Positions 35,641 to 45,636 of a stretch of 64,000 bases of DNA are shown one piece after another. The DNA is taken from NCBI RefSeq assembly GCF_004614195.1, contig NZ_SPUM01000123.1:62001-126000 (forward strand). Reading direction: 5' to 3'. A model generated the notes under the pieces. It made no database searches and was not told where the DNA came from. It was given only the letters and a program-made list of their open reading frames with translations. Made by a program: the position numbers and the translations under genes. Positions within the stretch are counted from its first letter, which is position 1. Each line of letters starts with the position of its first letter. Source of the stretch: Massilia horti (lineage in GTDB: Bacteria > Pseudomonadota > Gammaproteobacteria > Burkholderiales > Burkholderiaceae_D).

Positions 35641-35798
35641 ACGACGCGCATCACCGCGGCGGGGCGTAGCTCAAAGACAACAGCGACGCCTATCACCCGG
35701 CCGGCATCACCACAATCCAAATCAGCCAGCCCGCCACTCCGCTGGCGGGCGCGAGCGTCACGGTGTCATAATGTGTGCCTGGATGAAGGAGACCATCG

Positions 35799-35984
35799 GT
35801 GATCCGTTATATAGGCATGCGCAAAAATGCGGAGGGTGCCACCGTGTATGTATTTATCGTCAACGGCATGGAGAAGGAAATCCGCGAACACGCGCTCAAG
35901 CAGCACCCCGGCTGCTTCGAGGCGCTGCCGGCCACGGCCAAGGCCAGGATTGCCGCCAACCGCGCATGGTTGTCCAAGCTGTAA
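35799..35984 (+). CDS. small hypothetical protein
   Basis: Predicted 61-residue soluble protein with start GTG at 35799, preceded by AAGGAG 7 bases away; an in-frame ATG at 35817 has no ribosome site. It contains VYVFIVNGMEKEIREHALKQ and ends AKARIAANRAWLSKL, a mixed beta-alpha shape. I do not recognise it. The good ribosome site and natural composition argue it is real. Confidence 0.55.
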   Translation: MIRYIGMRKNAEGATVYVFIVNGMEKEIREHALKQHPGCFEALPATAKARIAANRAWLSKL

Positions 35985-36000
35985 GACGCCCATCGACACC

Positions 36001-36477
36001 GTGTCCACCCGGCTGCCGCATACCGTCCTCGCTGTTTCCCTGTGCCTGCCCGTGATGCAGGCGCAGGCCCTGCCATCCACCTTCGGCCCCGTGATCGGCA
36101 GCGCGCTGCTGTGCCGCAGCCATCTCGATAACGCCTGGTTCTACTCGTACCTGACCTTAGCTTTCGGCCCGGCCTACAAGCACGAGGGCGGCGCCTACTG
36201 GTTCAGGTCACCGGATGGTTCGCTGTGGGGCACGCCGGTGTCGGAGGTGATGGTGAGCGACGATACCAGCCCGCTGGTGTTCGTCGGCGCGGTCGCCGAG
36301 AGCACGCCGGACAAGCTGGAGCAGGCGATCCGCAGCGTGGCCGGGGTGCGCCATTTGGCGGCCGACGCCTCGCGGTTTCCACTGCGGGTTTCGAATCCCG
36401 GCAGTACGATTGCCTACTTCGATACGAAATCCAAAATATACTGCGCCAGATACAAGCCGCTGCCGCCGGTCCGCTAG
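36001..36477 (+). CDS. hypothetical secreted protein
   Basis: Predicted 158-residue protein starting with GTG at 36001. An N-terminal hydrophobic segment (LPHTVLAVSLCLPVMQAQA) looks like a signal peptide. The mature part contains GSALLCRSHLDNAWFYSYLT, YWFRSPDGSLWGTPVSEVMV and IYCARYKPLPPVR, with two Cys that may pair. No family was recognised. It is 16 bases after the small gene and 6 bases before the ExeA-like gene, so it may belong to that operon. Confidence 0.7.
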   Translation: MSTRLPHTVLAVSLCLPVMQAQALPSTFGPVIGSALLCRSHLDNAWFYSYLTLAFGPAYKHEGGAYWFRSPDGSLWGTPVSEVMVSDDTSPLVFVGAVAESTPDKLEQAIRSVAGVRHLAADASRFPLRVSNPGSTIAYFDTKSKIYCARYKPLPPVR

Positions 36478-36483
36478 ATCGTC

Positions 36484-38088
36484 ATGTACACCAATTATTT
36501 CAGCCTGAAGCAACAGCCGTTTTCGATCGCGCCCGATCCGCGCTACCTGTTCATGAGTGAACGCCATCGCGAGGCGCTCGCGCACCTGCTGTACGGGATC
36601 GGCAGCGGCGGCGGATTCGTTTTGTTGACAGGCGAGATCGGCGCCGGCAAGACCACCGTCTGCCGCTGCTTCATCGAGCAGGTTCCCGAGAACTGCAGGC
36701 TCGCCTACATCTTCAACCCGCGCCTGACCGTTGAAGAGCTGCTGCAGACGATCTGCGACGAGTTCCATGTGGCCGCGCCGTCTGGCACGGGCAGCGTCAA
36801 GGGCTACATCGACGCCATCAACCGCTATCTGCTGGAGTCCCACGCACAGGGCAGCAACAACGTACTGGTGATCGACGAGGCGCAGAACCTGTCGCCGGCG
36901 GTGCTGGAGCAGCTGCGCCTGCTCACCAACCTGGAGACCAGCGAGCGCAAGCTTTTGCAGATCATCCTGATCGGCCAGCCCGAACTGCGCGTGATGCTGG
37001 CGCGCCCGGAACTGGAGCAGCTGGCGCAGCGCGTGATCGCGCGCTACCACCTGGGGCCGCTGTCGGAGGAGGAGGTCGGGGCCTACGTGGCGCACCGCCT
37101 GGCCGTCGCGGGAGTCACCGGCGCAGGACCGATCCCGGCCGCACTCACGCCGCTGATCCACAAGCTCACGCACGGCGTGCCGCGCCGGATCAACCTGTTG
37201 TGCGACCGTGCCCTGCTTGGCGCCTACGTCGAAAACAGCCGCGAAGTCACGCGCGCCATCCTGCGCCGGGCGGCCGGCGAAGTGTTCGCCGGTGAGGGCG
37301 CAGCGGCCAGGGCTGCGGGCCTGCGCTGGCCGCTGGTGGTGGGCGGCGTGCTGGCTGTTGCGGCGCTCAGCGCAGCCGCTGCGTGGCAGGCATTCCCGCG
37401 CGAGGAGCCGCATGCCGTGACGGCCAAGCCACCTGCCGCGACGCCGGCGCCACGAGTGGTTCCGGCTGCGCAGCAGTCCGTTACCCGGGCGGTGCCAAGC
37501 GGTCACGCGCGCGAATCGGAGGCCCTGCGCGAGCTGGCGCTGCTCTGGGGCCAGGCGGTGCCGCCGGTCCAGTCGTGCGAGGCGGCGCCCAAGCTGAACC
37601 TGCGCTGCCTGCAGGGCAGGGGCGGGCTGTACGAGCTGCGCCTGCTCGACCGTCCGGCCGTCGTCGTCCTGCGTGACGGGCAGCGCACCAGCTATGCGGT
37701 CCTTGTCGCCATGGACGAGCGCAGCGTGACCTTGGGCGTCGGCGACCAGCGCCAGAAGTTTGAGCTGGCCGCGTTCGTGCCGCGTTTCGGCGGCGAATTC
37801 ACTACGCTGTGGAAGGTGCCGCGCGGCTTTCGCGACGAGGTGACGGCCGGCGACCAGGGGCCGGACGTGGACTGGATCGCAGCCCGCCTGGCGCAGTTGA
37901 ACAGCGCGCCGGCGCCGGCCATCGACCAGCCATTCGACAAGCGCACGCAGGCATGGCTGCTCACGTTCCAGTCGAAGCAGAACCTGAAGGCGGACGGCGT
38001 GGCCGGGCCGCGTACCTACATGCGGCTTAACCAGCTGTCCGGCGTCGACGAGCCGCGCCTGCTCGCTGCGGCCGGGACGGGAAAATAA
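36484..38088 (+). CDS. ExeA/GspA-type AAA ATPase with peptidoglycan-binding end
   Basis: Predicted 534-residue inner-membrane ATPase of the ExeA/MshM type that helps assemble the type II secretion secretin through peptidoglycan. It starts MYTNYFSLKQQPFSIAPDPR, has Walker A GEIGAGKTT near residue 50, Walker B VLVIDEAQNLS near residue 127, a single membrane helix about residues 281-300 (WPLVVGGVLAVAALSAAAAW) and a C-terminal peptidoglycan-binding domain (LTFQSKQNLKADGVAGPRTY). It is followed one base later by a GspB-like gene, the usual partner. The rest of the secretion operon is not in the window. Confidence 0.92.
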   Translation: MYTNYFSLKQQPFSIAPDPRYLFMSERHREALAHLLYGIGSGGGFVLLTGEIGAGKTTVCRCFIEQVPENCRLAYIFNPRLTVEELLQTICDEFHVAAPSGTGSVKGYIDAINRYLLESHAQGSNNVLVIDEAQNLSPAVLEQLRLLTNLETSERKLLQIILIGQPELRVMLARPELEQLAQRVIARYHLGPLSEEEVGAYVAHRLAVAGVTGAGPIPAALTPLIHKLTHGVPRRINLLCDRALLGAYVENSREVTRAILRRAAGEVFAGEGAAARAAGLRWPLVVGGVLAVAALSAAAAWQAFPREEPHAVTAKPPAATPAPRVVPAAQQSVTRAVPSGHARESEALRELALLWGQAVPPVQSCEAAPKLNLRCLQGRGGLYELRLLDRPAVVVLRDGQRTSYAVLVAMDERSVTLGVGDQRQKFELAAFVPRFGGEFTTLWKVPRGFRDEVTAGDQGPDVDWIAARLAQLNSAPAPAIDQPFDKRTQAWLLTFQSKQNLKADGVAGPRTYMRLNQLSGVDEPRLLAAAGTGK

Positions 38089-38089
38089 T

Positions 38090-38827
38090 ATGTCCTACAT
38101 CCTCGAAGCACTCAAGAAGGCGCAGGCCGAACGCCAGTTGGGCAACGCGCCAACGATCCATGCGCCGCAGCCGGTACATGTCGCGCCCGTACTTAAGGGC
38201 GGCAGCCGCAAGCCCCTGCTGATCGGGCTCGTGGCCGGGGTGCTGGTCGCATCGGCCGCGGCCGTGCTCACCTGGCGCCAGCAGGCGCCGGTGCAGGTTG
38301 CGGCCGTCGCGCCGGCGCCGGTTCAGCACGTGCCCGTCGCGCCGCCGCCCGAGGCAGTCATCCCGAACGAGCCGGTGCTGCCCACTGCGGCCCCGGCCAA
38401 GACCCATGCTGCGCCGGCACCGGTGGCGTCTCCTCCTCATGCCGACGCCAGTGCGCCTGAACATCCGCCTGCCAAACCGCAGCCGGTAGCTCGTGCGGCG
38501 TCTGTGCAGCACCAAGCGGCGCCCAAGGCCGCCGCGCCAGTCGAGATGCAGGCGCCGCCACCGGCCGCCGCCGCGCCAAATGCGCAAGCGGAGGAGCAGA
38601 ATCTGCGCACCCTGCAGGAGCTGCCCGAAGCGATCCAGCGTGAAGTGCCGAGGATCGCGTTCGGAGGCTACATGTATTCGCCGAACCCGGCCGACCGTCT
38701 GGTCCTGATCGACAAGGCGCTGCGCCACGAAGGCGAGGAAGTGGCGCCCGGGCTGGTACTGGAAAAGCTGCTGCCGAAAGCGGCGGTCATGAACTTCCGG
38801 GGATATCGTTACCGTGTCCCGTACTGA
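38090..38827 (+). CDS. GspB-like type II secretion assembly protein
   Basis: Predicted 245-residue bitopic inner-membrane protein. It begins [18 protein letters not shown], diagnostic of ExeB/GspB/PulB, has one membrane segment (about residues 40-60), a long Pro/Ala-rich periplasmic linker and a C-terminal T2SSB domain ([20 protein letters not shown], ending [16 protein letters not shown]). With the ExeA-like ATPase one base upstream it would localise the secretin. Its end overlaps the mobB start by 14 bases. Confidence 0.9.
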   Translation: MSYILEALKKAQAERQLGNAPTIHAPQPVHVAPVLKGGSRKPLLIGLVAGVLVASAAAVLTWRQQAPVQVAAVAPAPVQHVPVAPPPEAVIPNEPVLPTAAPAKTHAAPAPVASPPHADASAPEHPPAKPQPVARAASVQHQAAPKAAAPVEMQAPPPAAAAPNAQAEEQNLRTLQELPEAIQREVPRIAFGGYMYSPNPADRLVLIDKALRHEGEEVAPGLVLEKLLPKAAVMNFRGYRYRVPY

Positions 38828-39386
38828 GGCGCTGGCGCTCCCGCCCAACGTGTTGGGCGTGGTAGGCTGGTCCGGCAGCGGCAAAACCACCTTGCTCGAA
38901 ACGCTGGTCGCACGCCTGGCCGAACACGGCCTGCGCGTGAACGTGATCAAGCACAGCCACCACGACTTCGATCTCGAACCGCCGCACAAGGACAGCGCAC
39001 GCCTTCGCATGGCTGGCGCAGCGGAGGTGATGATCGCCTCAAGGCAGCGCGTGGCGGTCGTGCGTGAGCTGCGCGACACGTGCGAGCCGTCGCTGGCCGA
39101 ACATCTGGCGCGGCTTACTCCCGCTGACCTGACCCTGGTCGAAGGTTACAAGTGGGAGCCGTATCCCAAGCTGGAGGTGTACCGGCCGGCGCTGGGCCAG
39201 CGCGCGCTGTACCACGATGACCCCAACATCGTCGCCGTCGCGTCCGATGCGCCACGGCCGGAGGGGCTTGCCGCGCACCTTGCATGGCTCTACCTCAATT
39301 CGCCCGAGGCTGTGTTGGTCTGGCTCATGGATTATTTGTCGGGGGAGCCTAAAGTTTCTCCAGATGGGGCCGTAAATGGAGGATAG
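38814..39386 (+). CDS. mobB: molybdopterin-guanine dinucleotide biosynthesis protein B
   Basis: Predicted 190-residue GTPase/P-loop protein that assists MobA in attaching GMP to molybdopterin. Walker A is [18 protein letters not shown] near residue 18; [40 protein letters not shown] and [11 protein letters not shown] are typical. Start is GTG at 38814 inside the end of the GspB gene, indicating coupled translation; other Mo cofactor genes are not close. The C-terminal 15 residues are variable. Confidence 0.93.
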   Translation: MSRTEALALPPNVLGVVGWSGSGKTTLLETLVARLAEHGLRVNVIKHSHHDFDLEPPHKDSARLRMAGAAEVMIASRQRVAVVRELRDTCEPSLAEHLARLTPADLTLVEGYKWEPYPKLEVYRPALGQRALYHDDPNIVAVASDAPRPEGLAAHLAWLYLNSPEAVLVWLMDYLSGEPKVSPDGAVNGG

Positions 39387-39405
39387 CCCTTATCAGGAGG
39401 ATGAA

Positions 39406-39606
39406 ATGGATGTCGCAGGTATCGCCAAGCTGTCGACCAGCATCGCCGAGACTGGCCTCAAGCAGGACGTCGGTCTTGCAGTTCTCAAGCGCGCCCAGGA
39501 AATCGACAGCGCGACCGCAACGCAGCTGATCGACGCGGTCAAGGACGCACCAAGCGTCCAGAACCTTCCCCCCAACCTCGGCACCCGGATCAATACCACC
39601 GCCTGA
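39406..39606 (+). CDS. YjfB-like putative motility protein
   Basis: Predicted 66-residue protein of the YjfB family (putative motility protein, PF14070-like). It reads [20 protein letters not shown], then [23 protein letters not shown], ending [12 protein letters not shown] strong AGGAGG ribosome site lies 6 bases before the ATG. These proteins are found in flagellated bacteria; the precise role is unknown. Confidence 0.82.
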   Translation: MDVAGIAKLSTSIAETGLKQDVGLAVLKRAQEIDSATATQLIDAVKDAPSVQNLPPNLGTRINTTA

Positions 39607-39682
39607 GGCCGCCAAACTGGCGGGCATAGTAGAATTGCCGGCGCGTACACATTGCGCCAGATCAAACTACAGGAGCCCGCCC

Positions 39683-41921
<2,239 letters not shown>

Positions 41922-42022
41922 CGCCTTCACCTTTAGCCGATCGATTACGGCTTAAAAATAGAACAATGGCTTCCGGATGAGTTTGTCTGAACGCAAATGT
42001 TAGCGGTACATGCCGGGTTAGC

Positions 42023-42235
42023 CTATTGCACGCTGATCCGCACGTCGCCCACAGTCACGGTCTGGCCGGCGCGAATCTTGGCGGTCTTGCGCAGTTCCTG
42101 TTTGCCATCGACCGCCACCACGCCGCTGGCCACCATGTTCTTGCCGGCGCCGCCGCTGTCGACCAGCCCGACCAGCTTGAGCAACTGGTTGAGCTCGACG
42201 AATTCGGATGTCAGTTCGAAAGTCGTTTTTTGCAT
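42023..42235 (-). CDS. S4-domain RNA-binding protein, YbcJ family
   Basis: Predicted 70-residue protein made of one S4 fold. It shows LNQLLKLVGLVDSGGAGKNMV, VVAVDGKQELRKTAKIRAGQ and the final VTVGDVRISVQ strand, as in E. coli YbcJ. It would bind RNA; exact target unknown. Gene lies between fumC and the DUF883-like gene on the same strand. Confidence 0.9.
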   Translation of the reverse strand: MQKTTFELTSEFVELNQLLKLVGLVDSGGAGKNMVASGVVAVDGKQELRKTAKIRAGQTVTVGDVRISVQ

Positions 42236-42289
42236 TCTATTTCCTGGGGGTAGTGATTACTGTTCGGTGACGTACGCTCGGTCGGGCGG

Positions 42290-43684
42290 CTAAGCCGGTT
42301 CGGGACGCGTCATGTCTAGCGGCACGATCCATTTGTCGAACTGCTGCTCGTCGACAAAGCCCGACTGCAGTGCCGCCTGGCGCAGCGTCAGTCCTTCGTG
42401 CTGCGCCGTCTTGGCAATTTGCGCGGCGCGATCATACCCGATGTGCGGCGCCAGCGCCGTCACCAGCATCAGCGACTGTTCCATCAGCTGACCGATCCGG
42501 GCCCGGTTCGGCTCGATACCGCGTGCGCAGAATTCCTCGAACGAGCGCATGCCGTCGGCCAGCAGGCGCGCGCTTTGCAGGAAGTTATGGATGATCATCG
42601 GCTTGAACACATTCAGCTCGAAGTTGCCGGCCGCGCCGCCGACCGTGATCGCGACATCGTTGCCGAACACCTGGCAGCACAGCATGGTCAGGGCCTCGGC
42701 CTGGGTCGGGTTGACCTTGCCCGGCATGATCGAGCTGCCCGGCTCGTTTTCCGGAATCGTGATCTCGCCCAGGCCCGACCGCGGACCGGAAGCCATCCAC
42801 CGGATGTCGTTGGCGATCTTGGTCAAGGCGGTCGCCAGGGTCTTGAGGGCGCCATGGGCCGCCACTAGCGCATCATGGCCGGCCAGCGCGGCGAACTTGT
42901 TTGGTGCGCTCTTAAATTGCAGTCCCGTGCGGGAGAAAAGTTCGGCCGCGATGCGCGGGGCGAATTCCGGGTGGGCGTTCAGGCCCGTGCCCACGGCGGT
43001 GCCGCCCGCGGCCAGGGCGAGCAGGCCGGGCAGGGCGCCGCGGATCGTGTGTTCGGAGAACTCGAGCTGGGCCACGTAGCCGGAAAATTCCTGGCCCAGC
43101 GTGAGCGGGGTAGCGTCCTGCAGGTGGGTGCGGCCGATCTTGACGATGGAGGCGAAATCGCGCGCCTTCACTTCCAGCGTGCCGCGCAGCCGCGCGAGTG
43201 ACGGCAGCACCTGCTGCGACACCGCCAGTGCCGCCGCCACGTGCATTGCGGTCGGGAATATGTCATTGGACGACTGGCCCATGTTGACATGGTCGTTCGG
43301 GTGCAGCAGCCGGCCTTCGCCGCGCTGGCCTCCCAGGATCTCGGAGGCGCGGTTGGCCAGCACCTCGTTCATGTTCATGTTGCTCTGGGTGCCGGAGCCG
43401 GTCTGCCACACGGACAACGGGAACTCGTCCGGATGCTTGTCCTCCAGCACTTCATCCGCAGCCTTGATGATGGCGTCGGCCTTGTCGGCCGGCAGCTTGC
43501 TCAGCGAGCGATTGACCGCCGCGGCGGCGCGCTTGACCTGGGCCAGTGCCTTGACCAGCTCCGGCGGCATGCGCTCGCTTGAAATATGGAAGTGATGCAG
43601 CGAGCGCTGGGTCTGCGCGCCCCACAGGCGGTCCGCCGGCACCTCGATCGGGCCGAAACTGTCCTTCTCGATCCTGTTTTCCAT
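42290..43684 (-). CDS. fumC: class II fumarate hydratase
   Basis: Predicted 464-residue iron-independent fumarase of the TCA cycle (fumarate to L-malate). It carries the fumarase/aspartase signature [12 protein letters not shown], the catalytic [20 protein letters not shown] region and [20 protein letters not shown] at 43684 has AGGA 7 bases upstream; a TTG two codons earlier is also in frame. Downstream 54 bases later is the S4-domain gene. Confidence 0.97.
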   Translation of the reverse strand: MENRIEKDSFGPIEVPADRLWGAQTQRSLHHFHISSERMPPELVKALAQVKRAAAAVNRSLSKLPADKADAIIKAADEVLEDKHPDEFPLSVWQTGSGTQSNMNMNEVLANRASEILGGQRGEGRLLHPNDHVNMGQSSNDIFPTAMHVAAALAVSQQVLPSLARLRGTLEVKARDFASIVKIGRTHLQDATPLTLGQEFSGYVAQLEFSEHTIRGALPGLLALAAGGTAVGTGLNAHPEFAPRIAAELFSRTGLQFKSAPNKFAALAGHDALVAAHGALKTLATALTKIANDIRWMASGPRSGLGEITIPENEPGSSIMPGKVNPTQAEALTMLCCQVFGNDVAITVGGAAGNFELNVFKPMIIHNFLQSARLLADGMRSFEEFCARGIEPNRARIGQLMEQSLMLVTALAPHIGYDRAAQIAKTAQHEGLTLRQAALQSGFVDEQQFDKWIVPLDMTRPEPA

Positions 43685-43773
43685 AGACAAATCCTATTTT
43701 GCAAGGCTGAGGCTAAAGAGTTTATCGCAATACCCGTTAACGATGTTTAGGCATCAAATCCGAACTGCCCCAT

Positions 43774-44691
43774 ATGGCGCATCGCCTTTCCCAATTCCTG
43801 ACAGGTTCGCTTCTCGCCGTCCTGGCGCTGACCCACGTACGCGCGGCGGAACTGGCCGAGGCGCGGGTCAGCTCGCATATCGGCCAGCAGTTGGTGGCCG
43901 ACATTGAACTGGTCGGGATCGACAATCCGGCTGAAAAAGTGGCGGTCAGGCTGGCGCACCCGGACGTGTACCGCGGGGCGAACCTCCTGATTCCCGAGGT
44001 GCTGTCGAACGTGAGCTTGTCCGTGATGCAGCGCGACGGGCGCCAGTTCCTGCATGTGACCTCGCTCATGCCGGTCGATGCGGACCACCTGCACCTGTAC
44101 CTTGAACTGGACGACGGCGGCCACAAGGTGGTGCGCCTGTCCACATTGTGGCTCACGCCTAACCCGGCCCCCGTGTCGCGGCCACCGCCGGAACCGGCCG
44201 CGCCGGCGCTGCCCGCATTTAAGCCTGTGGCGCCCCGCGCGCAAGTCGTGCCGCCGGCGGCGCCGCCACGGCCAATCAGGATGCCCGCGCCGGTGCCGGT
44301 CACTGAGCCGGCAAGCAAGCCGCCTGCGCCTGCCGCCTGCGCGCCGGTTGCGCCGTTGAACGAGGAAAAAGCATGCATCGCGCTGGGTGCGAAGAATGCC
44401 GCGCTGCGAGAAAAGATTGGCCAACTGGAGCACAAGGTGACGGTCTTGGGGACGTTGGCGCGTGCGCCGCAGGCGCCACCTCCAGGTGCGATCAAACCGA
44501 AGCCCGCGCCCAAAAAACAGGCCGAGGCCGATAAGGGGGGCTGGCGCTGGGTGGTGGCGGGGATCGTGGGCGCCGTGCTCGCCGCGCTGGCGGGAGGCGG
44601 GCTGTTCGTGTACCGAAGAAACAAAGCGATCAAGGCAAAGGAAACGGCCCTGCGAGGTGGAATCAAGAGCCGCCTGATGCCGGGACCGTAG
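43774..44691 (+). CDS. FimV N-terminal domain membrane protein
   Basis: Predicted 305-residue protein. A signal peptide (residues 1-24) is followed by a FimV-like N-terminal domain (ARVSSHIGQQLVADIELVGI, VYRGANLLIPEVLSNVSLSV), then a long Pro/Ala-rich segment (about residues 125-190), a short coiled coil (EEKACIALGAKNAALREKIG), and one membrane helix (WRWVVAGIVGAVLAALAGGG) with a short basic tail. Full FimV is about three times longer and has a peptidoglycan LysM and cytoplasmic TPR; here those are missing, so it is a shortened relative. FimV proteins act in type IV pilus and polar assembly. Confidence 0.82.
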   Translation: MAHRLSQFLTGSLLAVLALTHVRAAELAEARVSSHIGQQLVADIELVGIDNPAEKVAVRLAHPDVYRGANLLIPEVLSNVSLSVMQRDGRQFLHVTSLMPVDADHLHLYLELDDGGHKVVRLSTLWLTPNPAPVSRPPPEPAAPALPAFKPVAPRAQVVPPAAPPRPIRMPAPVPVTEPASKPPAPAACAPVAPLNEEKACIALGAKNAALREKIGQLEHKVTVLGTLARAPQAPPPGAIKPKPAPKKQAEADKGGWRWVVAGIVGAVLAALAGGGLFVYRRNKAIKAKETALRGGIKSRLMPGP

Positions 44692-44717
44692 CGGAAGGCC
44701 ACCCGCACCTTTCCCTC

Positions 44718-44745
44718 TTTACAATTTTTACTTATCGGTTATACT
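44718..44745 (+). promoter_or_regulatory. promoter of candidate non-coding RNA
   Basis: TTTACA (44718-44723), a 16-base spacer, TATACT (44740-44745). The next good gene on this strand is 0.9 kb away, so it drives a short transcript ending at the terminator near 44963. Confidence 0.55.
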
Positions 44746-44751
44746 ATTTTT

Positions 44752-44987
44752 CACAAACGGCACAGGATCTGGCGCAGTCACCATCGATAGCGTGGCGCGG
44801 AAAGCAGATGATCGTTGAGGAAACGCCTGTGTTCGGAAGCGGTCTTGCATGCCAACAGTGTGCTGCGGACGCCGGATGCAACCGGCAAGAGGCGACGCCA
44901 GGAGATACCTGGTGTTCGCTCTCCCATTCTGGTGGCCGACGCAGGTCGTGCCGTCTTTCCTGGCGCCTTCGGGCGCTTTTCTTTTTT
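44752..44987 (+). ncRNA. candidate structured RNA with own promoter and terminator
   Basis: Between the FimV-like gene and the FliT-like gene there is no gene, but a promoter at 44718, a Rho-independent terminator (GCGCC-TTCG-GGCGC then TTTTCTTTTTT, 44963-44987) and strong internal pairing. AGGAAA (44818-44823) can pair with TTTCCT, CCTGTGTT.CGG with CCGACGCAGG (both ends of the region), and hairpins GCCGG-ATGCAA-CCGGC and GCGACGCCAGG-AGATA-CCTGG.GTTCGC lie inside. The result would be about 235 bases with a closed stem and branches. No known family is recognised; a 6S-like TTCGGAAGCGG near the 5' arm is suggestive only. Confidence 0.45.
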
Positions 44988-45000
44988 CCGTGTTGCCAAC

Positions 45001-45023
45001 AAAAAAAGCGCCCGCAGGCGCTT
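45001..45023 (-). terminator. Rho-independent terminator of the FliT-like gene
   Basis: On the minus strand AGCGCC pairs with GGCGCT across four bases and runs into seven T. It faces the plus-strand terminator at 44963. Confidence 0.85.
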
Positions 45024-45046
45024 TATTCATCGGTTCAAACCAAAGC

Positions 45047-45328
45047 TCAGTGCGCCTGCATCGCGCGGTCGAGCTGGCCCATCCACGATTCGGTCGTCTC
45101 GCGGATCGCGCGGTCGTTGGCCAGGATCTGCTTGAGCAGGTCAAGCTTGCGCACGCGCTTGGCGCCGTCCAGCGCCGGCACGCCGCCCATCGTAGCGCTG
45201 GCCGCTGCCGCGCACTGATTCTCCAGCGTGTCCAACTGGTTCCAGTCGCTTGCCTTGGCCGCGACCACCATCCTGCTCGTCAGGCCGGCGATATGTTCAT
45301 ACATCGAAAGCACTTCGTTGGAGGTCAT
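45047..45328 (-). CDS. FliT-like flagellar chaperone
   Basis: Predicted 93-residue helical protein. Sequence MTSNEVLSMYEHIAGLTSRM, ASDWNQLDTLENQC and LLKQILANDRAIRETTESWM follow the FliT pattern (Trp/Asp-Leu-Glu-Asn-Cys core and ILANDRAIR). FliT is the export chaperone for the flagellar cap FliD and affects FlhDC. No flagellar genes flank it here. Own terminator at 45001. Confidence 0.75.
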   Translation of the reverse strand: MTSNEVLSMYEHIAGLTSRMVVAAKASDWNQLDTLENQCAAAASATMGGVPALDGAKRVRKLDLLKQILANDRAIRETTESWMGQLDRAMQAH

Positions 45329-45636
45329 ATTGGCATCAGGGCAATAAATTAGTGGTCAGATTCCCGCTTCTCTGTCCTTAACGGCGCCGCCTTCCGAAAC
45401 TTTAGGGTGGGGATAAAAAAAATTGAAAATATTTTGACCGGCTGATGTTGTTATTTATGCACGGTCAATCCGTGCCGCTCGCCGGCAAGCGAACCTGCCA
45501 TTCCCAGCATCCGACGCTTTAGCCGTGTTTTTTGCAGTCCATCGCATTATTGGCCCATGTGCAGGTTCTCTTGCATACATTGCATGCTGGGTTTCTGCGC
45601 GCATGCCGGACCCGACAACAATAAGAGAGGAAGCAG
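45329..45636. promoter_or_regulatory. 308-base gap with inverted repeat and possible promoter
   Basis: No gene. TTGACC (45434-45439) is 16 bases from TATGCA (45456-45461), and TTGACCG (45434-45440) is mirrored by CGGTCAA at 45462-45468. The pair could be a weak promoter plus a regulator site for the aminopeptidase 170 bases further on. Confidence 0.3.

Noticed and set aside
44815-44962. Interpretation of the intergenic RNA as 6S RNA
   Set aside because: A short segment is similar to E. coli 6S, but branching hairpins and the short length do not fit a single rod with one central bubble; left as an unknown RNA.
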